Shown piece by piece: positions 17,331 through 25,607 of a DNA stretch of 64,000 bases. Position numbers and translations under genes: made by a program. The stretch comes from Tepidanaerobacter syntrophicus. GTDB taxonomy: Bacteria; Bacillota; Thermosediminibacteria; Thermosediminibacterales; Tepidanaerobacteraceae. Position 1 is the first letter of the stretch, and each line of letters opens with the position of its first letter. Below the pieces are notes generated by a model. That model ran no database searches, was not told the DNA's origin, and saw only the letters and a list, made by a program, of their open reading frames with translations. The stretch lies in contig NZ_DF977003.1 in the NCBI RefSeq assembly GCF_001485475.2, positions 372,001 through 436,000 of the forward strand, read 5' to 3'.

Positions 17331-17490
17331 TAACCATGGCGATAGCCAAACCATAGCTAAAAATTATTATTGGGGTAGGGACTACCCTTAGAGCTTGGGT
17401 AAACTTGGCAGGCTACTGTTATTGACCAAGAAGCTCCCACTTCAACGAATGAATGAATAAGTGGTGAATAGTTCACAAGCAAAAGTTTAT
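17331..17490 (+). ncRNA. Structured RNA, IS200/IS605 right-end / omega-RNA-like relic without tnpB
   Basis: The stretch folds into several nested stems: GGGTAG/CTACCC near 17375-17392, GAGCTT/AAGCTC (17392-17435) with inner GG-T/ACC pairs, then CCACTT/AAGTGG near 17436-17465. It ends in TTCAC. A scaffold with a final short hairpin closing in TTCAC is how many clostridial IS605 elements and their TnpB guide RNAs end. No transposase or tnpB frame is present, so this looks like a non-autonomous or decayed element. The assignment rests on memory of such ends; another class of small RNA is possible. Confidence 0.4.
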
Positions 17491-17514
17491 AAAAAGAGGG
17501 ATACCCCTCTTTTT
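17491..17514 (+). terminator. Intrinsic terminator after the structured RNA
   Basis: The hairpin AAAAAGAGGG/CCCTCTTTTT has a 4-nt loop and ends in T5, upstream of the asp23 promoter. Confidence 0.75.
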
Positions 17515-17538
17515 ATGCTAATATGCATTACATGGGAG

Positions 17539-17567
17539 TTGTATTAAAATAACCAGCTTGTTATAAT
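17539..17567 (+). promoter_or_regulatory. Probable sigma-A promoter for the asp23 operon
   Basis: TTGTAT (17539-17544) and TATAAT (17562-17567) have a 17-base spacer, 40 bp ahead of the Asp23-family start. Confidence 0.7.
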
Positions 17568-17607
17568 AACTTTGAAATGCAAAATCATTTTGAAAGGGGA
17601 GTTTGCG

Positions 17608-17994
17608 ATGAGTGCAGATCAGAATTTTGACAGCGAAAAAGGTTCTATAAAAATTTCCGATGATGTAATTAGTGTTATAGCCGGCCTTGCTGCTACAGAA
17701 GTAGAAGGAGTAGCAGGTATGAGCGGCGGTGTTGTAGGAGATATTACTGAAATTTTAGGACGTAAGAATTTGTCAAAAGGTGTAAAAGTCGCGGTAAACG
17801 ATAAAAATGTTACTGTTGATTTGTATATTATCGTGGATTATGGCGTAAGGATACCTGAGGTTGCATGGAATATTCAAGAAAATGTTAAAAAGGCTATTGA
17901 AAATATGACTGGATTGTCTGTGACAGATGTAAATATTCATGTGCAAGGTGTAAGCTTTGGTCTTCCTGCTGAAAAAGAAAATGACAGTAAATAA
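17608..17994 (+). CDS. Asp23/Gls24 family envelope stress protein
   Basis: The 128-aa protein has the Asp23 core: GSIKISDDVISVIAGLAATE, VEGVAGMSGG and VDLYIIVDYGVRIPEVAWNI. It is a soluble protein held at the membrane by AmaP in Staphylococcus, with a cell-envelope stress role. ATG 17608 follows AAAGGGGAG; the frame from 17572 has no site. The next gene encodes an AmaP-like anchor, which supports the assignment. Confidence 0.92.
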   Translation: MSADQNFDSEKGSIKISDDVISVIAGLAATEVEGVAGMSGGVVGDITEILGRKNLSKGVKVAVNDKNVTVDLYIIVDYGVRIPEVAWNIQENVKKAIENMTGLSVTDVNIHVQGVSFGLPAEKENDSK

Positions 17995-18000
17995 TATATG

Positions 18001-18023
18001 CCCCCTGGCAACAATTCAGGGGG
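18001..18023 (+). terminator. Weak hairpin after asp23
   Basis: A 7-bp stem, CCCCCTG/CAGGGGG, with a 9-nt loop is followed by only TT. It could attenuate read-through from asp23 into amaP. Confidence 0.4.
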
Positions 18024-18050
18024 TTAACTTAAATTAGGGAGGTTTTATGC

Positions 18051-18590
18051 ATGAATTTTTTTGATAGATTTTTACTTGCTATTTATTCCTTGGTTTTTTC
18101 TCTAGTTTCTATAGCCGTAATTATGTTTTCCTTAAAAACAATAAGATTCGAATATGCAATTGCGGGTTTAACTCTTTTATATGGACGAACCGAAGCGTTG
18201 GCAACAGGCATTGTTTTACTTCTAATTGGAATAAGATTTTTGTTTTACAGCCTAAAATCAAATAAAAAAGTTCGAGAAACGATAATAAAAAGTGATGAAT
18301 TAGGAAAAATTGCTATTACGCTTGACGCAGTAGAAAGCTTAGTTCTTAAAGTTATTAAAGATAATGAGAATATAAAGGATTCAACTATAATTGTAAAAAG
18401 ACAAGACAAGGGCGTATCAATAATATTGAAACTTGTTGTAAATTATGATGTTGTAATACCTGATATAGCTGCAGAACTTCAAAATACTATTAAAAACTAT
18501 ATAGAAACTACTGCGGGTGTTCCGGTAAGTGATATCCAGATAAATATAACTAATATTTCTAATCAGTCCAAACCGAAAGCTTCAAAATGA
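18051..18590 (+). CDS. amaP: AmaP-like alkaline shock membrane anchor protein
   Basis: The 179-aa protein has two N-terminal transmembrane helices (about 5-30 and 45-65) and a C-terminal Asp23-like domain (IAITLDAVESLVLKVI, VVNYDVVIPDIAAEL). This two-part layout is that of AmaP, which anchors Asp23 at the membrane. The start ATG follows AGGGAGG. It lies between asp23 and a DUF2273 gene, the conserved order. Confidence 0.87.
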   Translation: MNFFDRFLLAIYSLVFSLVSIAVIMFSLKTIRFEYAIAGLTLLYGRTEALATGIVLLLIGIRFLFYSLKSNKKVRETIIKSDELGKIAITLDAVESLVLKVIKDNENIKDSTIIVKRQDKGVSIILKLVVNYDVVIPDIAAELQNTIKNYIETTAGVPVSDIQINITNISNQSKPKASK

Positions 18591-18602
18591 GAGGTGATAA
18601 TA

Positions 18603-18821
18603 TTGAACTTCTTGCAAGAATTATGGGCCGAGCATCGCAATGAGATAATCGGTTGCATAATCGGTGTTCTAATTGGTATAATGATACTTGCAGTCGGATT
18701 TTTGAAAACTTTATTTATTGTATTATGCGGTGCTATAGGATATTATGTTGGCAAATATCTAAGTGGCGACAAAGATATTAGGGAAAAAGTAAATAATATT
18801 TTTCATTCCGCAAAAAGATGA
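18603..18821 (+). CDS. DUF2273 small membrane protein
   Basis: The protein (72 aa from TTG 18603) has two hydrophobic segments, IIGCIIGVLIGIMILAVGFL and FIVLCGAIGYYVGKYLSG, the DUF2273 pattern. It is the regular third member of asp23-amaP clusters and probably part of the envelope-stress membrane complex. TTG is chosen over GTG 18594 because the GAGGTGAT site lies between. Confidence 0.85.
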   Translation: MNFLQELWAEHRNEIIGCIIGVLIGIMILAVGFLKTLFIVLCGAIGYYVGKYLSGDKDIREKVNNIFHSAKR

Positions 18822-18834
18822 GGAGTGTACTTTT

Positions 18835-19239
18835 TTGAGTAGGAAAACCGCACGAGAACAAGCTTTTAAAATACTCTTTGCAATTGATGTAGGAGAGAAT
18901 ACAATTGAAGAAGCAATGGAAATTGCTATCCCTTCTTTAAATGATCAAGGACAGAAAAAATTTGTTCTTGATGAGGTCAATGGTGTTTTGAACAATTTGG
19001 AATCTATAGACGAGATTATAAATAAGTATTCCGGCGATTGGAAAGTTAATCGCATGGCTTCTTCGGACAGGAATATTCTAAGGATTGCGATATATGAAAT
19101 TCTCTATAGAGATGACATACCTGCAAGTGTCTCAATAAATGAAGCTGTTGAAATAGCAAAAAAATACAGTGATGAAAAGTCTTATAAATTTATAAATGGC
19201 CTTTTAGGATCGGTAGTCAGAGAATATGAAAGCAAATAA
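18835..19239 (+). CDS. nusB: Transcription antitermination factor NusB
   Basis: This 134-aa all-helical protein has the NusB signatures SRKTAREQAFKILFAID, YSGDWKVNRMASSDRNILRI and IPASVSINEAVEIAKKYSDE. NusB with NusE binds boxA RNA and supports rRNA antitermination. The start is TTG 18835 after GAGGAGTG. It opens the conserved nusB-xseA-xseB-ispA run. Confidence 0.95.
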   Translation: MSRKTAREQAFKILFAIDVGENTIEEAMEIAIPSLNDQGQKKFVLDEVNGVLNNLESIDEIINKYSGDWKVNRMASSDRNILRIAIYEILYRDDIPASVSINEAVEIAKKYSDEKSYKFINGLLGSVVREYESK

Positions 19240-19266
19240 ACCGATTTTGCTTAACGGAGGTTTATC

Positions 19267-20484
19267 TTGAAACCCATTTTTACAGTAAGCGAAGTTACAA
19301 CCATTATAAAAAGTCTTTTTGATTCTAATGAAATTTTGCGACAGGTCTATATCAGAGGAGAGATTTCAAACTTTAAGCATCATGTATCTGGTCATATGTA
19401 TTTTACTTTAAAGGATGAAAAATCTCAAATACGATGTGTGATGTTTAGGGATGCTAATAGGCTCCTTCCTTTTACTCCTGAAAATGGAATGAGGGTAATA
19501 GTCTTAGGCTTTATAAGCGTTTTTGCAAAAAACGGAGAATATCAACTTTATGCAGAAGACTTACAGCCAGACGGAATCGGAGCATTGCATATTGCCTTTG
19601 AAAAGCTTAAAGCTAAATTAGACAAGGAAGGTCTTTTTGGCGCAGAGCGAAAAAGACCCATACCTTTTTTGCCAAAAAAAATAGGAATAGTTACATCACC
19701 TACCGGAGCTGCGATAAGAGACTTGCTTACGGTAATAAAAAGGCGATTCCCTAACGTAGATATCGTTATCGCCCCTACTTTAGTTCAGGGAACCGGAGCC
19801 GCTGATGAGATCTGTGCTGCTATAGACGAATTAAATAAATTAGGTAACATAGATGTGATAATTGTTGGAAGAGGCGGAGGATCCATAGAGGAATTATGGG
19901 CGTTCAATGAAGAAAAAGTAGCAAGGGCAATTGCAAGCTCTGGCATTCCGGTTATTTCAGCGGTAGGCCATGAAACCGATTATACCATAAGCGATTTTGT
20001 TGCAGATAAAAGGGCACCGACTCCATCGGCCGCGGGAGAAATGGCGGTGCCCTCAAAAGCTGTTCTTAAAAATGAAATAAGGCACCTGAATTTGAGATTG
20101 CTTAATGCAATGGCAAGGTATATAGGTACCGAAAGACAAAAACTTGAATATTTAAGCAAACTTCCTGTTTTTAAAAGGCCGCAAACCTATATTATTAATA
20201 ACCGCCTTGCATTAGATGAAATTATAAAAAAACTTCTAAGAGAAATGGATATATATTTATCAGAAAAGAGAGCCCTGCTGAATACCTATACAGATAAGCT
20301 TGAGGTTTTAAGTCCTATTTCTATACTAAAGAGAGGTTACAGTATTTGCATGGATGCTGATTCTAAAAGGATAATAAAAAGCGCAAAAGATGCCAAAGAA
20401 GGAGACATGGTTGTAATATTGTTGTCAGAAGGCAGCCTTGTATGCAATGTAAAGGAATGCAAAGAGGGGAATGAGAATACTTGA
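19267..20484 (+). CDS. xseA: Exodeoxyribonuclease VII large subunit
   Basis: The 405-aa protein has an N-terminal OB fold (VYIRGEISNFKHHVSGHMYF), then the ExoVII catalytic domain (GIVTSPTGAAIRDLLTVIKR, IIVGRGGGSIEELWAFNEE, VISAVGHETDYTISDFVAD). A coiled-coil C-terminal arm follows, with the family end motif LKRGYSI. ExoVII degrades single-stranded DNA from both ends. TTG 19267 follows GGAGG. It overlaps xseB by 4 bp. Confidence 0.96.
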   Translation: MKPIFTVSEVTTIIKSLFDSNEILRQVYIRGEISNFKHHVSGHMYFTLKDEKSQIRCVMFRDANRLLPFTPENGMRVIVLGFISVFAKNGEYQLYAEDLQPDGIGALHIAFEKLKAKLDKEGLFGAERKRPIPFLPKKIGIVTSPTGAAIRDLLTVIKRRFPNVDIVIAPTLVQGTGAADEICAAIDELNKLGNIDVIIVGRGGGSIEELWAFNEEKVARAIASSGIPVISAVGHETDYTISDFVADKRAPTPSAAGEMAVPSKAVLKNEIRHLNLRLLNAMARYIGTERQKLEYLSKLPVFKRPQTYIINNRLALDEIIKKLLREMDIYLSEKRALLNTYTDKLEVLSPISILKRGYSICMDADSKRIIKSAKDAKEGDMVVILLSEGSLVCNVKECKEGNENT

Positions 20485-20723
20485 ATACTGAGTACAAATA
20501 CGAAGATGCGATAGCAAGATTAGAGTATATTGCAGGACAACTAGAGAAAGGTGATCTTACCTTAGAAGAAGCGCTTTCATTTTTTGAGGAAGGTATAAAG
20601 CTTATCAAAATATGCTCAAAAATTTTAGATGAGGCTGAGGGGAAAGTACAAGTTTTAACAAAAGACCTAAATGGCGATTTTGTGATAAAGGATTTTGACG
20701 GAGGCTTAGAAGCAGGTGAATGA
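20481..20723 (+). CDS. xseB: Exodeoxyribonuclease VII small subunit
   Basis: The 80-aa helical protein has the XseB pattern YEDAIARLEYIAGQLEKGD followed by LTLEEALSFFEEGIKLI. Several copies decorate the XseA arm and are required for activity. It starts with TTG overlapping xseA's end (TTGA) and overlaps ispA by 8 bp, so the three are translationally coupled. Confidence 0.95.
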   Translation: MNTEYKYEDAIARLEYIAGQLEKGDLTLEEALSFFEEGIKLIKICSKILDEAEGKVQVLTKDLNGDFVIKDFDGGLEAGE

Positions 20724-21606
20724 TTTTGAAAAAGAAATGAAGCATATGTCTCAGATTATCGACAATGAGCTTATAAACTATCTGCCTCAAAAGGATACGC
20801 TGCCTTTAAAGTTATACAATGCAATGACCTACAGCGTTTTATCGGGAGGAAAAAGACTAAGACCGATTCTGGTAATGAAGTCTGCAGAATTTTTTGGGCT
20901 TTCTTATGAAAAAGTTATTCCAACTGCATGTGGCATTGAAATGATACACTCATATTCACTAATACATGACGATCTTCCTGCCATGGACAATGATGATTTA
21001 AGGCGCGGAAAACCGACATGTCACAAAAAATTTGGAGAGGCTATAGCGCTTTTAGCAGGAGATGCGCTGCTTACGCATGCTTTTTGCGCAATAGCTTCAA
21101 ATTATGGTATAGATGGAATTTTACCTGAGGCAGTGATTGATATAGTGCGTGAAATATCGATTGCAGCCGGAGGATGTGGAATGGTGGGCGGGCAGACTGC
21201 CGACATCGATACAGTAGGGAAGGATATTGACATAGATACACTTTTTTATATAAGCACCCACAAAACAGGAGCATTAATTAGTGTTGCAACATGGGCGGGA
21301 GCCAGGCTTGCCGGTGCTTCTCCAAGAGATCTCTCTTTATTCAAAGATCTGGGAGATAAAATAGGATTAGTCTTTCAGATTGTAGATGATATCTTAGATG
21401 TTAAAGGCGATGAATCTATTTTAGGAAAACCGATAGGAAGTGATTTAAGGAATCATAAAAATACCTTTGTCAGCATATTAGGTCTTGAAGAATCTTTGAG
21501 ACTGGTAAATAAACTTTCGAATGAAGCTAAAGATCTAATATCAGATTATCCTAATAATGAGTTTTTTATGAATTTAATTGAATTTATAGCAAACCGAGAC
21601 CACTAA
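20716..21606 (+). CDS. ispA: Polyprenyl (farnesyl/geranyl) diphosphate synthase
   Basis: The 296-aa protein condenses isopentenyl and allylic diphosphates to farnesyl diphosphate. It has GGKRLRPIL, the first Asp-rich motif in HDDLPAMDNDDLRRGKPT and the second in QIVDDILDVKGDE. The FARM inserts two residues between the first two Asp, as in bacterial FPP synthases. GTG 20716 overlaps xseB. In many relatives dxs follows; here an OLE RNA and oapA follow. Confidence 0.94.
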   Translation: MNDFEKEMKHMSQIIDNELINYLPQKDTLPLKLYNAMTYSVLSGGKRLRPILVMKSAEFFGLSYEKVIPTACGIEMIHSYSLIHDDLPAMDNDDLRRGKPTCHKKFGEAIALLAGDALLTHAFCAIASNYGIDGILPEAVIDIVREISIAAGGCGMVGGQTADIDTVGKDIDIDTLFYISTHKTGALISVATWAGARLAGASPRDLSLFKDLGDKIGLVFQIVDDILDVKGDESILGKPIGSDLRNHKNTFVSILGLEESLRLVNKLSNEAKDLISDYPNNEFFMNLIEFIANRDH

Positions 21607-21623
21607 GGCCTGAACTCCAATTA

Positions 21624-21652
21624 TTGAATTTTAGCGTTTTTTGTGTTATAAT
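21624..21652 (+). promoter_or_regulatory. Sigma-A promoter for OLE RNA
   Basis: TTGAAT (21624-21629) and TATAAT (21647-21652) are 17 bases apart, placing transcription start near 21659, just where the conserved OLE sequence begins. Confidence 0.8.
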
Positions 21653-21654
21653 AA

Positions 21655-22265
21655 ATGTCAAAGCAGGAGCAGGCGGTGCAGTATTCTAGTCAAAACCACT
21701 CCTCTGAAGGCGGGGCTAAAAATCCGTCGAGGGCACATCGATGAAGTTCTTGGTGCTGGCCGCTGACGCCCAGTCGGGGGCTGGTGCTGGGAGTAAGGAG
21801 GATGGGGCGATCTACAATGGCATGTAGGCGTTGACCCTACCTCCGCGGAGACCTAAGTGCGTGGCTCCAAGAAAATACTGAAAGTTACGGCTTAGGGTGT
21901 GAACCTGCATCCGATGAATGTTGGGTGCAGCGTAGCCTGCCTTGAGTGGGATGGGCGGAAAAAGGATGTTACTTGATATGTGGTTTGGCCAAACCGCATA
22001 TCAAATCTTTACCTTTGAAATCCATCCTGCAAAAGAGGCTAGGAGGAGTCAGGTTTTGGTGAGGAAAACTCCTAGACTGTTCCGCAAGGAGATAGACAGG
22101 GGATTACAGTGTGGACTAAGTGGCAATCTAGCCCTGTTTTTGGCAACAAAGCAGCGGTGGACTTAAAGGGGAACCGTCTTTTCGGCAACGATTAGATGTC
22201 TGCCGGGGAAATCCTGCTAGACCTAAGCCACAAAATTTACCCTGCCTATTACCGCCTGCTCACGT
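21655..22265 (+). ncRNA. OLE RNA (ornate, large, extremophilic RNA)
   Basis: A non-coding block of about 610 nt, much richer in G+C than its surroundings, lies between ispA and a membrane protein of the OapA type. Size, position and many internal complementary segments (GGGGGCTGGTGCTGGG, CGGGGCTAAAAATCCGTCGAG, GGTTTGGCCAAACC) fit OLE RNA, which is found next to isoprenoid genes in extremophilic anaerobic Firmicutes. OLE forms a membrane RNP with OapA and other partners and is linked to Mg2+, cold and alcohol stress in Bacillus halodurans. Open frames inside it (such as 21942-22166) have no ribosome sites and are not genes. Confidence 0.9.
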
Positions 22266-22285
22266 ATAAAAATGGAGGTAATTTA

Positions 22286-22912
22286 TTGAACCTCGATTCA
22301 GAAGACAAGAAATCTAAGAAGAATAATGAGAGTTCAAAAACCAGATGGGTATACAGAGCTTGTATGATGGCTTTTGGACTCTCTGTTTTTTTTAGTTTTA
22401 TCTCGGAAATGTTATTAGATAAAGTGAATATAATTGTTTCGCTGATTATTTTGCTTATTATAATTGCTATTGGCATCATTTTTGATATAATTGGGATAGC
22501 TGTTGCTTCAGCAAACGAAGCACCTTTTCATGCTATGGCTGCAGATAAGACTCCCGGCGGCAAAGAAGCGGTGAGACTCGTGAAAAATGCTGATATCGTG
22601 TCAAATTTTTGCAATGATATCGTAGGAGATATTTGTGGGATTATAAGTGGTGCCGCAGGTGCCGCGATAGTAGTGAAAATAGCGGTCCAAGGAGGCAGCA
22701 ATAAGGAAATTATAATCAAAATGATACTTACCGGTTTAATTTCCATGCTGACGGTAGGCGGTAAGGCTGCCGGCAAAAGTATTGCTATAAATAATTCAAA
22801 AACAGTTGTGCAAAATGTAGCACTGTTTTTATATATTCTAAACAACAAGCTACATATTGATATTTTGCCTAAGAGCAACGGAGCTAAGCGAAAAAAGCAG
22901 GAGAGAAATTGA
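22286..22912 (+). CDS. oapA: OLE-associated membrane protein OapA
   Basis: The 208-aa protein has about four membrane segments: a first near WVYRACMMAFGLSVFFSF, a long second through SLIILLIIIAIGIIFDIIG, and two Gly/Ala-rich ones in the C-terminal half. The N-terminus and C-terminus are highly basic, suited to RNA binding. Position directly after OLE RNA and the VASANEAPFHAMAADKTPG segment support OapA. TTG 22286 follows TGGAGG; the longer frame from 22196 would run back into OLE. The stop overlaps tlyA. Confidence 0.88.
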   Translation: MNLDSEDKKSKKNNESSKTRWVYRACMMAFGLSVFFSFISEMLLDKVNIIVSLIILLIIIAIGIIFDIIGIAVASANEAPFHAMAADKTPGGKEAVRLVKNADIVSNFCNDIVGDICGIISGAAGAAIVVKIAVQGGSNKEIIIKMILTGLISMLTVGGKAAGKSIAINNSKTVVQNVALFLYILNNKLHIDILPKSNGAKRKKQERN

Positions 22913-23721
22913 TCATAATGGACCAGAAAAAAGAAAGGCTTGATATTTTATTAGTCAAAAATGGTATATTTGAAAGCAGGGAGAAAGCAAAAGCAGAAAT
23001 AATGTGCGGCAATGTGCTTGTAAACAACAATGTAGTTGATAAACCCGGGACATTAGTTAGCGTAGAAAGCAATATTACGCTAAAACAAAAAATGTGTCCT
23101 TATGTAAGCAGAGGCGGACTGAAGCTGGAAAAAGCATTAGAAGTTTTTGCAGTAAACGTAAGAGACAAGGTTGTTTTAGACGCCGGTGCTTCTACCGGAG
23201 GTTTTACTGATTGCATGTTAAAAAGAGGCGCAAAAAGGATTTATGCCGTAGACGTAGGATATGGTCAGCTTGCTTACAGTCTCAGAGAAGATAATAGGGT
23301 AATTGTTATGGAAAGAAAGAATGTAAGACATTTCACCCTTACAGATGTCGGAGAGCAGGTAGATTTAATTACAGCAGATCTTTCCTTTATTTCCTTATCA
23401 AAGGTATTTAATGTTTTTTATGAACTTTTAAAGCCAGAAGGTGATCTGATAACTTTGATAAAACCTCAATTTGAGGTAAAGCGTGAAGAAGTAGGCAAAC
23501 ATGGTGTGGTAAAAGACGCCAAACTTCACGTAAGAGCTATCTCTGATGTAATTTCAAGTGCTAATCAGTGCGGATTATACGTAATTAATTTAACCTATTC
23601 TCCGATAAAAGGCCCAAAAGGCAATATAGAGTATCTTGCTCATTTTAGGAAAGACAGGACGGATAATTCTATTATTGATATTGAAGCTATAGTCAATAAA
23701 TCTCACAATGAACTGTCATAG
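22909..23721 (+). CDS. tlyA: TlyA-family rRNA 2'-O-methyltransferase (hemolysin A type)
   Basis: The 270-aa protein has an N-terminal S4 RNA-binding domain (ERLDILLVKNGIFESREKAK) and an FtsJ-like methyltransferase domain with SAM motif VVLDAGASTGGFTDCMLKRG, AVDVGYGQL and the DLSFISLSKVF segment. Members methylate 16S and/or 23S rRNA at 2'-OH. TTG 22909 is 5 bases after AGGAG; ATG 22918 is an alternative. In relatives dxs usually sits between ispA/OLE and tlyA; here it does not. Confidence 0.93.
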   Translation: MIIMDQKKERLDILLVKNGIFESREKAKAEIMCGNVLVNNNVVDKPGTLVSVESNITLKQKMCPYVSRGGLKLEKALEVFAVNVRDKVVLDAGASTGGFTDCMLKRGAKRIYAVDVGYGQLAYSLREDNRVIVMERKNVRHFTLTDVGEQVDLITADLSFISLSKVFNVFYELLKPEGDLITLIKPQFEVKREEVGKHGVVKDAKLHVRAISDVISSANQCGLYVINLTYSPIKGPKGNIEYLAHFRKDRTDNSIIDIEAIVNKSHNELS

Positions 23722-23730
23722 GATAAAAAA

Positions 23731-24255
23731 ATGGATTATATTTTTTTGTTAATGGCAGGTACTATATTCGGCGCAATTATAACCGTTAATATTTTAAGAT
23801 TTTTAAAGAACCGCAGCTTGCGGAAAAAGATGGAAAAAGCGCGAAAAAGCGAATTTAAAGCTATTGAATTTGTTGAGAGCAAAGGTTTTGAAATAGTTGA
23901 TTTACAAAGTGAAAGAGAATATATACTTTCTGTCGATGGCAAGCCTCATAAAATTACAGTAAGAGCAGATATGATAATAAAAAAAAGTAATAAGATATAT
24001 ATTGCCGAAGTAAAATCCGGTAAAAAAGTTACATCACCTAAACACAGCGGAACAAGGAGACAGCTGCTAGAGTATTTTATGGTATATAGACCGCATGGGT
24101 TAATTTTAATTGATATGGAAAGAAAAAAGATTCGTACAGTGGAATATTCTATATTGCAAGTAAAAAACAGCGGTCTCTCTTATATAAAGCGCTTAATATT
24201 TTACTTTATTTTGCTTCTTGCAGGTTTTATTATTGGTTTCTTGGCTAGGGGATGA
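23731..24255 (+). CDS. Membrane-bracketed PD-(D/E)XK nuclease-like protein, function unknown
   Basis: The 174-aa protein has an N-terminal transmembrane helix (about 2-22), a basic stretch, a soluble middle and a C-terminal helix (RLIFYFILLLAGFIIGFLA). The middle carries a plausible PD-(D/E)XK core: Asp in VRADMIIKK, then YIAEVKSGKKV (E-x-K), then TRRQLLEYFMVY as the distal helix. A nuclease fold tethered to the membrane is the visible architecture; no substrate can be named. It sits between tlyA and nadK and overlaps nadK by 4 bp. Confidence 0.7.
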   Translation: MDYIFLLMAGTIFGAIITVNILRFLKNRSLRKKMEKARKSEFKAIEFVESKGFEIVDLQSEREYILSVDGKPHKITVRADMIIKKSNKIYIAEVKSGKKVTSPKHSGTRRQLLEYFMVYRPHGLILIDMERKKIRTVEYSILQVKNSGLSYIKRLIFYFILLLAGFIIGFLARG

Positions 24256-25109
24256 TACAATTGACAACACTTGGTTTATATCCTAATGTAAATAAAAAAA
24301 ATTTAACTAAATTGGTAAGTGGATTGATAAATTGGCTTGAGAGTAGAGGCTATTCAGTAGTACTACCCAAGGATATTGCTGATGTTCTGAGCATATCAGA
24401 ACATTCCATAGAAACTGAAGACTTTTTTCAAAGAATCGATATTGCCGTAACCTTAGGAGGGGATGGTACCCTCTTAAATGTTGCAAGGCATGTGGCACCA
24501 TATAAAATACCAATACTGGGAATAAACTTAGGCCATGTGGGCTTTCTAACAGAAATAGAGCTTGCAGATTTATATACTGATCTTGAACGATTCAGCAAAA
24601 ACTCTTACACTATAGATTATCGGATGATGCTAGAGACACAGGTTGTGCGAGACGGAGAAGTGCTGGAAAAATTTCTAGCTTTAAATGATGCGGTAGTGAC
24701 AAAAGGTCCTTTTGCAAGATTGATTCGCCTTAAAACATATGCAAATGAGGAATACATAGATACATATCCGGCAGATGGCCTGATTATTGCAACCCCTACG
24801 GGCTCTACTGCGTATTCTCTTTCGGCCGGCGGGCCGATAATCCACCCAAATATGAATCTGCTGTTGCTTACACCGATTTGTCCCCATACACTTCGCAGCC
24901 GTTCAATCGTAGTATCAGAGAATGATGTTATAAAAGTAAAGCTTCTGGCGGATCATCCGGAAATTATGCTCACCGTCGATGGCCAGCAAGGATACAAGCT
25001 GCTTCCTGGTGATCAAATTATAATAAAAAAGTCGAATTTTTTAACTCGCTTAATCCGTTTGAAGGAAAGAAGTTTTTATGATGTCCTCAGAAAAAAGTTG
25101 AGCGAGTAA
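24252..25109 (+). CDS. nadK: NAD kinase
   Basis: The 285-aa protein phosphorylates NAD to NADP. Family motifs are visible: VTLGGDGTLLNVARH (diacylglycerol kinase-like GGDGT), GINLGHVGFLTE and DGLIIATPTGSTAYSLSAGG. A C-terminal beta-rich domain contains MLTVDGQQGYKL. The start ATG overlaps the stop of the preceding membrane gene. Confidence 0.95.
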   Translation: MIQLTTLGLYPNVNKKNLTKLVSGLINWLESRGYSVVLPKDIADVLSISEHSIETEDFFQRIDIAVTLGGDGTLLNVARHVAPYKIPILGINLGHVGFLTEIELADLYTDLERFSKNSYTIDYRMMLETQVVRDGEVLEKFLALNDAVVTKGPFARLIRLKTYANEEYIDTYPADGLIIATPTGSTAYSLSAGGPIIHPNMNLLLLTPICPHTLRSRSIVVSENDVIKVKLLADHPEIMLTVDGQQGYKLLPGDQIIIKKSNFLTRLIRLKERSFYDVLRKKLSE

Positions 25110-25147
25110 TTACATAAATACCATAAAACATCCACGGAGGTGCATTA

Positions 25148-25597
25148 ATGAAACAAAAAAGGCACTTCAAAATTCGTGAAATTATAAAAGAAAAACCAAT
25201 AGAAACTCAAGAAGAACTAGCAGCTGAATTGAGAAAAGCAGGCTTTGACGTCACCCAGGCAACAGTATCTAGGGATATTAAAGAACTAAAACTTATAAAA
25301 GTTTTAAAAGATAACGGACGTTACTGCTACGCGGAAGCACCTGAAAATATGTCAGTTTCATCGGACAGGTTGCTTAAAATTTTTAAAGAATCCATAACAA
25401 ATTTTGCTTCGGCAGGCAACCTTATAGTAATAAAAACTTCTTCAGGGACTGCTCCGGCTGTGGGAGAAGCTATTGACGGTCTTAATTGGCCTGAAATACT
25501 GGGAACCATAGCTGGAGACAACACCATTTTAGTTATAGCAAAATCTAAAAAGGCTGTTGATGACATTTTAAATAAATTCGAAGAGATTATGAAATAG
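25148..25597 (+). CDS. argR: Arginine repressor ArgR/AhrC
   Basis: The 149-aa protein has an N-terminal winged helix ([38 protein letters not shown]) and a C-terminal arginine-binding/hexamerisation domain with [20 protein letters not shown] and [11 protein letters not shown]. It represses arginine synthesis with arginine as co-repressor. It follows GGAGGTG and lies between nadK and recN, the standard Firmicutes order. Confidence 0.95.
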   Translation: MKQKRHFKIREIIKEKPIETQEELAAELRKAGFDVTQATVSRDIKELKLIKVLKDNGRYCYAEAPENMSVSSDRLLKIFKESITNFASAGNLIVIKTSSGTAPAVGEAIDGLNWPEILGTIAGDNTILVIAKSKKAVDDILNKFEEIMK

Positions 25598-25607
25598 GAG
25601 GCATGAC

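Noticed and set aside
17331-17490. 6S RNA
   Set aside because: The long closing stem and central bubble expected for 6S RNA are not seen.
21942-22166. Open frame of 74 codons inside the OLE RNA block
   Set aside because: It has no ribosome site, a Trp/Arg-rich composition unlike proteins, and lies in a highly structured RNA.
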